From Haemophilus parainfluenzae (GTDB taxonomy: Bacteria; Pseudomonadota; Gammaproteobacteria; Enterobacterales; Pasteurellaceae), in NCBI RefSeq assembly GCF_014931375.1, contig NZ_CP063117.1:248001-312000 (forward strand): 64,000 nucleotides of DNA. Reading direction: 5' to 3'. Shown here piece after piece: positions 1 to 8,039 of the stretch. The notes beneath the pieces were generated by a model that worked only from the letters and a program-made list of their open reading frames with translations, had not been told where the DNA came from and did not search any database. Made by a program: the position numbers and the translations under genes. Within the stretch, counting starts at the first letter, position 1; each line of letters begins with the position of its first letter.

Positions 1-733
1 TTTCTTTTAAATAACCGGTTAACTCTGTGACGAAATCTGCAATATACTGCTCACGATCTAAACGGCGCTCATGTAATAATTTGGCAATATTTCGATATTG
101 TTCTGGATGCAAATAACGGAAGCAGTAATCTTCAAGCTCCCATTTCAATTGACCGATACCTAAACGGTTCGCCAACGGGGCATAAATATTGGAACATTCT
201 TTGGCTGCCAACACTTTTTCTTCTTCGCAAAAATGATTTTCCGCATCGCGAAGAAACGTAATACGTTCAGCAAGTTTGATGATCACACAGCGGAAATCGT
301 CCACCATCGCGAGGAGCATACGGCGCACATTATCCACTTGGGAAGCATTGGCAGAATGACTGGCGTTGAGCTGACGGATGTTATCCATCTCTTCCACACC
401 TTTGAGTAATTTGGTGATTTTAGGACCAAAATCTTCTTGAATTTGTTCCCAATCTACGAGCTGGTTGGCTACTAATGGGAATAGCATCGCAGTGAGCAAA
501 CTCTCACTGTCCATATTCATTTCATGCAGAATTTCCACCATTTCCACACCAGATTGCAATGTGAGCACTGCATTTTCCATTTTATCGGCGTGTTCAGCTA
601 TTTTAGCTTGAGCGTAATACCAGGCATCAATCAGGGATTTTTCAGTGGCGGCAGGAAGTTTAAGGCTCGAACACCATTGCTCGATCACAAAATCTTGCGG
701 ATTTAATAAGTGAGAACCACGAACTGCAACCAT
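1..733 (-). CDS. relA: GTP pyrophosphokinase RelA, N-terminal part (cut by window edge)
   Basis: RelA makes (p)ppGpp on ribosomes stalled by uncharged tRNA, setting off the stringent response. About 244 codons are present, beginning MVAVRGSHLL and running off the left edge, so the synthetase and regulatory domains are outside. What is seen is the HD-like region, with the RelA-typical stretches VDNVRRMLLAMVDDFR, IKLAERITFLR, YAPLANRLGIGQLKWELED and LLHERRLDREQYI. It lies downstream of rlmD on the same strand. The leader between them contains a strong hairpin. The RelA rather than SpoT assignment rests on the N-terminus and the degenerate HD region. Confidence 0.96.
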   Translation of the reverse strand, partial: MVAVRGSHLLNPQDFVIEQWCSSLKLPAATEKSLIDAWYYAQAKIAEHADKMENAVLTLQSGVEMVEILHEMNMDSESLLTAMLFPLVANQLVDWEQIQEDFGPKITKLLKGVEEMDNIRQLNASHSANASQVDNVRRMLLAMVDDFRCVIIKLAERITFLRDAENHFCEEEKVLAAKECSNIYAPLANRLGIGQLKWELEDYCFRYLHPEQYRNIAKLLHERRLDREQYIADFVTELTGYLKE

Positions 734-758
734 AATACCCCCTTGTTGATGAATATGG

Positions 759-800
759 CTCGGTGACATCCTGTCAACCGAGTTGTCTTTTTAAGACAAC
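759..800 (-). promoter_or_regulatory. Two consecutive hairpins in the relA leader
   Basis: Read on the relA strand, CTCGGT-TGACA pairs with TGTCA-CCGAG around a GGA loop (759-782), giving about ten base pairs with one bulged T. Just upstream is an 8-bp inverted repeat, GTTGTCTT/AAGACAAC (782-800). Neither has a T-run on its 3' side in the relA direction, so they do not look like ordinary intrinsic terminators. A leader RNA structure or an mRNA processing site is possible. Confidence 0.45.
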
Positions 801-834
801 AAAAAAGTCTGACTATTCTATCAGAATTTACACC

Positions 835-2145
835 TTATTTGATAAATAATGTCACTGACTCCAAATGACTGGTATGCGGGAACATATCAATCATGGCCGT
901 TTTGATGATGCGATACCCGAAAGAACGGAGAATTTCTGCATCTCGTACTAAAGTTGCAGGATTGCAAGATACATAAAGAATTTTTTCTGCACCAAGCTCA
1001 CATAACGCATTCAGCGCAAAAGCGGCACCACTGCGAGGCGGATCGAGAAGAATTTTATTGAAATGTTGTTTTGCCCAAGGTTGTTCTGAAAAAGCTTGGT
1101 CTAAATCGGCTTGATAAAATTCAACATTCTCAATGTGATTAAATTGTGCATTCGATTGGGCTTTTTGAACCATATCAAAAACACCTTCAATTCCAACCGC
1201 ACTTTTCACGCGTTTGGCTAAAGGCAACGTGAAATTGCCCATGCCGCAGAATAAATCTAAGACATGATCATCCTGATTCAAATCAAGCCAATCTAAAGCC
1301 GTCTCAACCATTTGCTGATTTAGATGAGTATTCACTTGAATAAAATCGCGGATATCAAAAGATAAACGAATACCGTCTAACGCATAATAAGGCATTTCAC
1401 CATGCACAAGTTGGATGTTTTGATCATCTTGCAGAAACAAATTCACAGCATTTACGCGTGCAAACTCGAGCAACAAAGTGCGGTCAGTTTCGGCTAAATT
1501 TCCTTTGTAACGTAACAACATGGCTACGCCATTATCCGCTGAAACTAATTCAATATGCCCTAATTGTTTCGGGGTTGAATATTTAGCCCAAAGTGCGCTC
1601 AATTTGGGGATAAGATGATTAATCGCAGGCTCTGCGACTAAGCATTGCTGAATACTCACTAGCTGATTGGAGTTTTTCTGACGAAATCCCATTTCAACGG
1701 TTTTGTTTTTAGCATTCCATAGCAAACTTAATCGTACACGACGGCGATAGCCCCATTGTTCGCCACAAATCATTGGCATTAATTGAATAGGCTCTGCCTG
1801 CAGTTTACTTAATCGAGAAAAAAGGGCTTTCTCTTTCGCTTTACGTTGCATTTCCACAGGAATATGTTGGCCTTGACAACCACCACAACGTCCATAATAA
1901 CGACATTGTGGCTCAACACGCTGACTACTCTTTTGTAACCACTTTTGCGCCGTGGCTAAACCATATTGACGCTTTTCATCAGTCACTACCGCTTCCACTT
2001 TTTCCATTGGCAAAGCATTTTCAATGAACCAGGTTTTACCTTGAACTTTGGCGACACCTAACCCTTGATAATCTAAATCCTGAATCTCAGCGACAACTTT
2101 TTGGGTGGTTTTCTGTTTTTTTTGTGGAGCGTAAAGTAAAGCCAT
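835..2145 (-). CDS. rlmD: 23S rRNA (uracil-1939 C5)-methyltransferase RlmD
   Basis: RlmD (RumA) methylates U1939 of 23S rRNA using S-adenosylmethionine and carries a 4Fe-4S cluster. The 436-residue protein has an N-terminal TRAM region (residues about 12-70). The cluster cysteines follow in CRYYGRCGGC (about 81-90), with a further Cys in QQCLVAEP. The Rossmann methyltransferase domain has VLDLFCGMGNFTLPLA and the proton-relay/nucleophile region LLDPPRSGA and YVSCNPATLVRDAE. Its length is close to E. coli RlmD (433). It sits between recO and relA on one strand. One uptake signal is inside the gene. Confidence 0.96.
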   Translation of the reverse strand: MALLYAPQKKQKTTQKVVAEIQDLDYQGLGVAKVQGKTWFIENALPMEKVEAVVTDEKRQYGLATAQKWLQKSSQRVEPQCRYYGRCGGCQGQHIPVEMQRKAKEKALFSRLSKLQAEPIQLMPMICGEQWGYRRRVRLSLLWNAKNKTVEMGFRQKNSNQLVSIQQCLVAEPAINHLIPKLSALWAKYSTPKQLGHIELVSADNGVAMLLRYKGNLAETDRTLLLEFARVNAVNLFLQDDQNIQLVHGEMPYYALDGIRLSFDIRDFIQVNTHLNQQMVETALDWLDLNQDDHVLDLFCGMGNFTLPLAKRVKSAVGIEGVFDMVQKAQSNAQFNHIENVEFYQADLDQAFSEQPWAKQHFNKILLDPPRSGAAFALNALCELGAEKILYVSCNPATLVRDAEILRSFGYRIIKTAMIDMFPHTSHLESVTLFIK

Positions 2146-2180
2146 GATGGTGTATTAATCTGTTTATATCAAAGAAAGGA

Positions 2181-2885
2181 TTATTTTAAATAAAGCACGT
2201 TTTGCGTAAATAACTCTCGACTTTTCAGCGGCTTATCGCCTAAATAAGGTTTGAGCGCGATTCGAGTAAAGCGCTTTGCTGCTTGCAAGACGGACTCATC
2301 GGTGAATTCCAAACGGTCAAAAGCAAGCAAATCTCGCCCATAAAAGGTTAAGTTATCTTTCACTAACGAGGCGATAAACCCCTTTTCCGCACGGTATTGG
2401 TAAGTCATCGATTCATCTACTGGTAAACCTGAGCCTGCACAATGCAAAAAATCGATGCCATAACCTAAGATTTTAAGTAAATGAAATTCAAATAGACGCA
2501 GTGTAGGCTCAACCTGTGGTTGAGTGGCTAAGCCTGTTAAGCATTGAAGATAATGCTGAAAAAGTTGTGAATTGGCCGTTTCGGGCTCGATCACTCGAGT
2601 AATCAGCTCATTTACATAAAACCCGCTATATAAAGCCGTTTGCTGCAAAGGCAACGTAATTGCTGCGGGCTCTGCTTTCGTGAGTGTTTTTAATGCGCCT
2701 TTTCCTGACCAACGAAGAAGTAATGGCGTAAAAGGCTGTAAGACAGATTTCCATGCCGAACGTTTCGCACGTGCACCTTTTGCAATAACCGTCAAACGTC
2801 CCGTTTCTTCAGTGAATAAATCCACCAAAAGGCTGGTTTCACTATAAGGACGACGATGTAACACAAAGCCGCGTTGGAGATCCAT
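2181..2885 (-). CDS. recO: DNA repair protein RecO
   Basis: RecO loads RecA onto SSB-coated single strands in the RecFOR pathway and anneals complementary strands. The 234-residue product has the typical N-terminal OB-fold start ([21 protein letters not shown], quoted in part) with the basic [16 protein letters not shown] segment, followed by a helical domain. It lies 35 bases upstream of rlmD and 7 bases downstream of oapB, so one transcript probably covers oapB-recO-rlmD. No anomaly was seen. Confidence 0.94.
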   Translation of the reverse strand: MDLQRGFVLHRRPYSETSLLVDLFTEETGRLTVIAKGARAKRSAWKSVLQPFTPLLLRWSGKGALKTLTKAEPAAITLPLQQTALYSGFYVNELITRVIEPETANSQLFQHYLQCLTGLATQPQVEPTLRLFEFHLLKILGYGIDFLHCAGSGLPVDESMTYQYRAEKGFIASLVKDNLTFYGRDLLAFDRLEFTDESVLQAAKRFTRIALKPYLGDKPLKSRELFTQNVLYLK

Positions 2886-2892
2886 AAAAGAA

Positions 2893-3300
2893 TTATTTGC
2901 CTGATTTTAATTCACTTGGTTGTTTAACACAGCGTTCCGCGAGCACTTCACCTACGCTAGTTTGTAATTGACTGAAGTCATCACGCTCCTGCCAATACCA
3001 ACGAATATTCGCATAATTTCTCCCACGCTCAGAAATCACTCGTGTCAATTTTTCGGTTACATCATTAAAAGTAACGGTCACCTGGCTGAGTGTTTTTTTA
3101 CTTTTTTGTTTTTGCTTGGTATGAACCACACTCACTTCTTTATTGCCTTTACACAAATAAACCGTCGCTGAACCCTTTTGGGATTTTTTATCAACGGTTT
3201 GCACTTTCATTTTCTGTGGTGCGGGTTTGCTTAATTCAACATTTTGTGAACAAGCGGAAAGACAAAGTGCGGTCAAAATTACGCTTAACTTTTTTAACAT
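2893..3300 (-). CDS. oapB: Opacity-associated lipoprotein OapB, MliC-like
   Basis: I start this 135-residue protein at MLKKLSV because a lipoprotein signal follows directly, with lipobox LSACS and Cys at about residue 17; a longer reading from 3339 would bury the signal. The mature part ends in a fold resembling periplasmic lysozyme-inhibitor (MliC) domains: VYLC early, then YANIRWYW and a late Cys in AERC that could pair with the first. Position between oapA and recO matches H. influenzae oapB. In that species OapB is tied to colony opacity with OapA. The MliC resemblance is by eye and its function here is unproven. Confidence 0.8.
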   Translation of the reverse strand: MLKKLSVILTALCLSACSQNVELSKPAPQKMKVQTVDKKSQKGSATVYLCKGNKEVSVVHTKQKQKSKKTLSQVTVTFNDVTEKLTRVISERGRNYANIRWYWQERDDFSQLQTSVGEVLAERCVKQPSELKSGK

Positions 3301-3375
3301 GAATTCTATTTCCATCAAGGGTTGTTTATGATTGCTCACTTTGCGAAATGAGCAAGGATAAACAATCTTATCTAG

Positions 3376-3400
3376 AAAAATGGGCGATTACTCGCCCACT
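3376..3400 (-). terminator. Intrinsic terminator after oapA
   Basis: On the minus strand, TGGGCGA-GTAA-TCGCCCA is followed by TTTTTC. It lies between oapA and oapB, so oapB-recO-rlmD probably has its own promoter or depends on read-through. Confidence 0.75.
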
Positions 3401-3405
3401 AAAAA

Positions 3406-4797
3406 TTATTTTTTATACTGATATGAACCGTCGGCTTGACGAATGAACTTGCCGCCATTTGATAAGCGAAGCTCACTTACTCGACCTTGACTATTCACAG
3501 AAACCTGTACTTTATCACCAGGTTTGAAACTGCTTAATGCATTACCAGCACCGCTTGCTTTGGTCATCGCATTCACATCTGAAATATTCAGTTTATTATC
3601 ACGGAATACTTGCATAAGTGACACACCTTGTGGCACCGTTAATGTTTTTGTTGCACCAGTTGAAGCGGTTTGTGCTGCCGGTTCAGCTGCTTTCACTGCA
3701 TTGTGGGTTGCTGATTTCGCTTCCACAATTTGAACCTTACTGTCTTTAGTCGCAACAGGTTTCGCTTCTTGAATTTTGCTTGACTCTTTTTTCACGGTTT
3801 GAGTCGGTTGAGCTGTCGCTTTTTCAGTTACTGGTTTAGGTTGTTTTTTCTCTTGAACCACTGGTGTCTGTTCACGACGTGGTTCTACTTTATGCTCAAC
3901 CATTGCGGTATGTTTTTCTACAGTTGGTTGTACTGTTTTCACTGGTTCTTTAACTGGTGCTGGTGCAACAGCTGGTTGAACCGGCGCAGGTTGTGTCGCT
4001 GGTTGTTGAGTAACAGTTTGTTGTGCAGGTTCTGCAGTTTGTGATTTAGCGGCATCTGCTCTATCACCTACATATTCCATTGCTGGAGGTGTATCTGATT
4101 TAGCATCATTTGCTGTTTGTTCTGTGGTTGCAGGAGCCGTAGTATTATTGTTATCTAATACTGTAGTTTCAACTGGTTGAGACTGATCCAATGATTGGAA
4201 TTGAACTGGAATTTCATTACTGGTTTGTTGTTCAAAAGACTCCACCGTATCTGAGTTTGGTTTTAGGGTGAAGAAAATGATCAGTAATACCACTAAACCT
4301 AAAATTGCAATAAATAAACGACGATGTTTTTCTGGTAACATTTGTAGAACCTTCCATTTTTCAGGTGATTTCAAGCTTGCTGCCGCAGCGGCTGCCGGTG
4401 CAACTGTTTCAGCTTGAGTTGTCACTTCTTCCACAATCTCTTCTGCAGGCGAATTTTCAAAAATCACTTTTTCTTCCGCTACGTTTTCTACCTGAACATT
4501 CTCAACGGGCTCTTGAGTTCCGAAAGCACTTGATGGCGCTGATTGTTCAGTATTTTCACTTTGAAATGCTTGAGAAGGTGAAAAAGGTTGGCTTGCTGCC
4601 GCACCAAAAGTTGGTTCGCGACGAACATGGAATTGCGTATCTGGTTGCTCTTTTTTACCAAATAAACCTTTGGCTTTATCAAAAATTGAGCCACTTTGTT
4701 GAACCGGTTTTCTTGGGGTCACAGAGTCAGAGTGATTAAATCCTAAATCTAATTCATTTTGAGATGAATTGTCGTTAGGTTGATTTTTATTATCCAC
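3406..4797 (-). CDS. oapA: Opacity-associated protein OapA (LysM-like cell-wall protein)
   Basis: OapA is linked in H. influenzae to transparent colonies, adherence and colonisation. The 463-residue protein has a disordered cytoplasmic N-terminus (1-150). The OapA_N motif LPEKHRRLFIAI leads into a single membrane segment (about 155-178). A long Pro/Gln/Ala/Lys-rich linker (about 190-375) follows. The C-terminal OapA/LysM-like domain (about 380-463) contains LTVPQGVSLMQVFRDN and FKPGDKVQVSVN. That domain belongs to the YtfB/MepM-related group that binds peptidoglycan. The linker is low-complexity and likely variable among strains. It is followed by its own terminator, then oapB. Confidence 0.92.
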   Translation of the reverse strand: MDNKNQPNDNSSQNELDLGFNHSDSVTPRKPVQQSGSIFDKAKGLFGKKEQPDTQFHVRREPTFGAAASQPFSPSQAFQSENTEQSAPSSAFGTQEPVENVQVENVAEEKVIFENSPAEEIVEEVTTQAETVAPAAAAAASLKSPEKWKVLQMLPEKHRRLFIAILGLVVLLIIFFTLKPNSDTVESFEQQTSNEIPVQFQSLDQSQPVETTVLDNNNTTAPATTEQTANDAKSDTPPAMEYVGDRADAAKSQTAEPAQQTVTQQPATQPAPVQPAVAPAPVKEPVKTVQPTVEKHTAMVEHKVEPRREQTPVVQEKKQPKPVTEKATAQPTQTVKKESSKIQEAKPVATKDSKVQIVEAKSATHNAVKAAEPAAQTASTGATKTLTVPQGVSLMQVFRDNKLNISDVNAMTKASGAGNALSSFKPGDKVQVSVNSQGRVSELRLSNGGKFIRQADGSYQYKK

Positions 4798-4871
4798 GGT
4801 ATTACCTCGATTTGCTAAACTAAAGATCGCACAAAAGTGCGGTGAAAAATTGAATCGTATTTTATCGGATC

Positions 4872-5894
4872 TTAAGCGGTGTATAAAGTCTTATTTGGCT
4901 CTCCACCGATTTCTCGTGCTAATTTGGGCACTAAATAGCCAGAAGTGAGCGTCTGCAATTCTTTATAAATTTGTAAGGCACGCTCATCCGAGATATAGAA
5001 ATGGCTCGCCCCCTGCACTTTATCCAATAAATGCAAGTAATAAGGCAGAATACCCGATTGAAACAACTTATCGCTCAATACTTTTAATATATATGGGTTA
5101 TCATTCACATCTTTTAAAAGGACTGATTGATTGAGTAAGGTAACTTTAGCGCCTACCAGTTTTTGCATAGCCAAAGAGAGCGCCTCATCAATTTCATTTG
5201 GGTGATTGATATGCGTTACAAACACCGCTTGTAATCGGCTTTTTAGCAATAAATCACAAAATTCATCCGTAATGCGATCTGGAATCACGACTGGCAAACG
5301 AGAGTGAATACGTAAGCGCTGTAAGTGCGGTATTTTTTCAAGGCGTTCTAATAGCCATGCCCATTCACTATCCTTTGCCATCATCGGATCGCCACCCGAA
5401 AAAATCACTTCTTCAATTTCTGAATGGGTCGCAATATAGTCTATTGCTTGTTGCCAACTCGTTTTATTGCCTGGGTTTTGATCATAAGGAAAATGGCGAC
5501 GGAAACAATAGCGGCAGTTAACTGCACAGCCCCCTTTTGCCATGAACAGCAAGCGATTTTGGTATTTATGCAGAATATTAGGCACGGCATTTTTTTGCTG
5601 TTCATCTAAAGGATCTTGGCTAAACCCTTCGGCCTCAATAAATTCTTGTTGAGCCGTCATCACTTGTAAAAAAAGTGGATCTTTCGGATTCCCTTTTTCC
5701 ATTTTTTCAACAAAAGGCAAAGGCACTCGCATAGCAAAAAGTTTACGAGCGGCGATATCCTCGGCAAAATCGTCAACGGGCAGATTTAAGGTTTTTAATA
5801 AGATTTTCGGATCAGAAATCGCATTTTTTAGGGTTTCTAACCAATTTTGTTCTTCTCTAATCGCAATATTTCGGGTTAAAATACGCACTTTCAA
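4872..5894 (-). CDS. epmB: EF-P beta-lysylation protein EpmB (lysine 2,3-aminomutase)
   Basis: EpmB isomerises (S)-alpha-lysine to (R)-beta-lysine, which EpmA attaches to elongation factor P. The 340-residue protein has the radical-SAM cluster motif CAVNCRYC (C-x3-C-x2-C) and the glycine motif FSGGDPMMAKD. LPYYLHLLDKVQGA near the C-terminus is typical of lysine aminomutases and includes residues for PLP and substrate handling. It is divergent from efp with only 30 bases between the starts. The substrate gene and its modifying enzyme therefore share a promoter region, which must extend into one coding sequence. Confidence 0.95.
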   Translation of the reverse strand: MKVRILTRNIAIREEQNWLETLKNAISDPKILLKTLNLPVDDFAEDIAARKLFAMRVPLPFVEKMEKGNPKDPLFLQVMTAQQEFIEAEGFSQDPLDEQQKNAVPNILHKYQNRLLFMAKGGCAVNCRYCFRRHFPYDQNPGNKTSWQQAIDYIATHSEIEEVIFSGGDPMMAKDSEWAWLLERLEKIPHLQRLRIHSRLPVVIPDRITDEFCDLLLKSRLQAVFVTHINHPNEIDEALSLAMQKLVGAKVTLLNQSVLLKDVNDNPYILKVLSDKLFQSGILPYYLHLLDKVQGASHFYISDERALQIYKELQTLTSGYLVPKLAREIGGEPNKTLYTA

Positions 5895-5924
5895 ACAATC
5901 TCTATTTTTTAGGATATTTTTAAT

Positions 5925-6491
5925 ATGGCTACATATACTACCAGTGATTTCAAACCAGGTCTAAAATTTATGCAAGACGGTGAGCCTTGTGTGATCGTTG
6001 AAAACGAATTCGTTAAACCAGGTAAAGGCCAAGCTTTTACTCGTACTCGTATTCGTAAATTAATTTCAGGCAAAGTATTAGATGTAAACTTCAAATCTGG
6101 TACTTCGGTTGAAGCTGCTGATGTTATGGATCTTAACCTGACTTATTCATACAAAGATGATGCATTCTGGTACTTCATGCACCCAGAAACATTTGAACAA
6201 TACTCTGCTGATGCAAAAGCAGTGGGTGATGCTGAAAAATGGTTATTAGACCAAGCAGATTGTATCGTGACTTTATGGAACGGTGCGCCAATTACTGTCA
6301 CTCCACCAAACTTCGTAGAATTAGAAATCATCGATACTGACCCTGGTCTTAAAGGTGATACTGCGGGTACAGGCGGTAAACCAGCAACATTAAGTACTGG
6401 TGCTGTGGTGAAAGTACCTCTTTTCGTTCAAATCGGTGAAGTAATTAAAGTCGATACTCGTTCAGGCGAATACGTTTCTCGTGTGAAATAA
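5925..6491 (+). CDS. efp: Translation elongation factor P
   Basis: EF-P relieves ribosome stalling at consecutive prolines. The 188-residue protein has the three-domain beta-rich family structure. Domain I carries the loop KPGKGQA with Lys34, the beta-lysylation target. The C-terminal OB domain includes [20 protein letters not shown] and ends GEYVSRVK. It begins 30 bases from divergent epmB and is followed by a hairpin terminator. Presence of K34 together with epmB next door implies the EpmAB pathway rather than rhamnosylation. Confidence 0.98.
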   Translation: MATYTTSDFKPGLKFMQDGEPCVIVENEFVKPGKGQAFTRTRIRKLISGKVLDVNFKSGTSVEAADVMDLNLTYSYKDDAFWYFMHPETFEQYSADAKAVGDAEKWLLDQADCIVTLWNGAPITVTPPNFVELEIIDTDPGLKGDTAGTGGKPATLSTGAVVKVPLFVQIGEVIKVDTRSGEYVSRVK

Positions 6492-6512
6492 TCTTTCATT
6501 GAGAGATAAAAA

Positions 6513-6550
6513 GAGCGGTCAATATTTGATAAATATTGGCCGTTTTTTAT
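6513..6550 (+). terminator. Terminator after efp
   Basis: Inverted repeat CGG..CAATATTT-GAT-AAATATTGG.CCG followed by TTTTTTATT, starting 22 bases past the efp stop. It carries the GAGCGGTC variant often found in this window's terminators. Confidence 0.8.
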
Positions 6551-6577
6551 TGCCTGCTCATTAGTTTCATAGAGATA

Positions 6578-6607
6578 AAAAATGCGGTTATTTCTAACCG
6601 CACTTTG
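6578..6607 (-). terminator. Terminator after the protein E gene, containing an uptake signal
   Basis: TGCGGTTA-TTTC-TAACCGCA forms an 8-bp stem. On the minus strand it follows the protein E stop directly and runs into a T-rich tail. One arm is a perfect uptake core (6597-6605). Confidence 0.75.
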
Positions 6608-6612
6608 ATTGA

Positions 6613-7116
6613 TTATTTCGCTTTTGAGCCTTCTAAATCTAAAGAAGGTTTTCTATCTGAGTTAACACAAATGATTTGTGCCGCCGCATAAAGCGTTGTA
6701 TTAGGTTTTAAGCTAATAGTGTATTTCTCTTGTTTTTTCGGTGCGGCACGTAAGCCTTCGCCCCAGAAATCATCATAAAAATCAGTACGAACTTGGGTTA
6801 AATGGTAGTTCTTACAGTTTAAGATTTTATATTGGCGAACAGAACGTGCATAACGTCTTTTCTCATTTGGATACACATATAAACCTTTATCCAAATTCAC
6901 CACGGCATCAAAATGCACTTGGTTTAAATCTTGGTTGTCCACCCAAATTGAATCGGTATCAATGTAGTAATTTTTATCTTTTACTAATCGAACATACCCT
7001 ACTCTATCTTTTGAAGGGGGCGTTAATGTCACCTCTTCTTGTGTAACTGGCGATTGAACAGCTGAACAGCCTGCTAAAAGGGCTACACCTAAAAACGTTA
7101 ATGCTAATTTTTTCAT
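6613..7116 (-). CDS. Surface-adhesin protein E (lipoprotein)
   Basis: Protein E of H. influenzae is an outer-membrane lipoprotein that binds vitronectin, laminin and plasminogen and is a known vaccine antigen. This 167-residue homologue has a signal peptide with lipobox LLAGCS (Cys at about 17). Family-typical stretches are YIDTDSIWVDNQ, HFDAVVNLDKGLYVYP, RYARSVRQYKILNC and the DFWGEGLRAAPKKQ segment. Two cysteines (NCKN and IICVN) could form the disulfide. It lies directly downstream of pflA as in H. influenzae. Binding activity in this species is inferred from resemblance only. Confidence 0.92.
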   Translation of the reverse strand: MKKLALTFLGVALLAGCSAVQSPVTQEEVTLTPPSKDRVGYVRLVKDKNYYIDTDSIWVDNQDLNQVHFDAVVNLDKGLYVYPNEKRRYARSVRQYKILNCKNYHLTQVRTDFYDDFWGEGLRAAPKKQEKYTISLKPNTTLYAAAQIICVNSDRKPSLDLEGSKAK

Positions 7117-7169
7117 TTTTCCTCCTTAAAGCTTTCTAAAGCCTGCTGTTAATCTTTTTACACCTTAGC

Positions 7170-7910
7170 TTAATATTTTACCGTATGTCCATATCCTTCA
7201 AGGATTGTTTTAATATGCTCAAGTGATTCTTTCGTCGGTGGTAAAACATCTGCGAGCTCATATTCAAAACCAAGGGTTTTCCATTTATGAGCGCCTAATC
7301 GATGATAAGGGAGAAGTTCGACTTTTTCAATATTGGTCATACCTTCAATAAACTGTCCGAGCAGATGAACATCATGATCGTTATCGGTATAGCCAGGAAC
7401 CACTACATAACGAATCCAGGTTCGCTGATTACGTTTTTGCAGATATTTTGCAAATTCCAACGTACGTTTGTTTGGCACTCCAATAAGATTTTGGTGCACT
7501 TGATCGTTCAGTTCTTTTAAATCAAGCAAAACAAGATCGGTTACATCGATCAGTTCATCAATAATGTGATCATAATGACGTACAAACCCATTAGTATCTA
7601 AACAAGTATTAATGCCTTCTGCTTTACAAGCTCGGAACCAATCTCGTACAAACTCAGCTTGAAGAATGGCCTCACCACCTGATGCTGTTACACCACCACC
7701 GGTTGCATTCATAAAATGGCGATAGCTCACGACTTCTTTCATGAGTTCTTCCACACTAATTTCGCGACCACCATCAAGATCCCAAGTATCACGGTTGTGG
7801 CAATATTTGCAACGCATTAAACAGCCTTGCATAAATAAAATAAAACGAATGCCGGGACCATCCACGGTTCCACAGGATTCAAAAGAGTGAATTCTTCCTA
7901 GAACAGACAT
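7170..7910 (-). CDS. pflA: Pyruvate formate-lyase activating enzyme
   Basis: PflA is the radical-SAM enzyme that installs the glycyl radical on PflB under anaerobiosis. The 246-residue protein carries the cluster motif [12 protein letters not shown] (C-x3-C-x2-C) near residue 30, the glycine-rich SAM-binding stretch [13 protein letters not shown], and [12 protein letters not shown] near the C-terminus. It lies downstream of pflB on the same strand. A strong terminator-like hairpin separates the two, so it may be expressed by partial read-through or its own promoter. Confidence 0.97.
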   Translation of the reverse strand: MSVLGRIHSFESCGTVDGPGIRFILFMQGCLMRCKYCHNRDTWDLDGGREISVEELMKEVVSYRHFMNATGGGVTASGGEAILQAEFVRDWFRACKAEGINTCLDTNGFVRHYDHIIDELIDVTDLVLLDLKELNDQVHQNLIGVPNKRTLEFAKYLQKRNQRTWIRYVVVPGYTDNDHDVHLLGQFIEGMTNIEKVELLPYHRLGAHKWKTLGFEYELADVLPPTKESLEHIKTILEGYGHTVKY

Positions 7911-7969
7911 ACATAAATTTCCAAAAAATAAATCTAGCTAAATTTTACCAAAAATATCATCTATAAAAA

Positions 7970-7998
7970 ATGAGCCTGACTTAAATCAGGCTCATAAT
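7970..7998 (-). terminator. Strong hairpin between pflB and pflA
   Basis: ATGAGCCTGA-CTTAAA-TCAGGCTCAT is a perfect 10-bp stem, followed on the minus strand by TTTTTTAT. It lies 45 bases past the pflB stop and 60 bases before the pflA start. Confidence 0.85.
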
Positions 7999-8039
7999 TT
8001 TTATGTTCCCGCTAAAGTGCGGTTAAATTTTATCGTGTT

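Noticed and set aside
524..706. 60-codon plus-strand frame inside relA, and similar frames opposite oapA, pflB, tig, ypfJ and others.
   Set aside because: Antisense shadows of well-supported genes with no start signals.
782..800. Inverted repeat before relA as an ordinary terminator of rlmD.
   Set aside because: On the minus strand the T-run is on the 5' side of the stem, the wrong side for termination.
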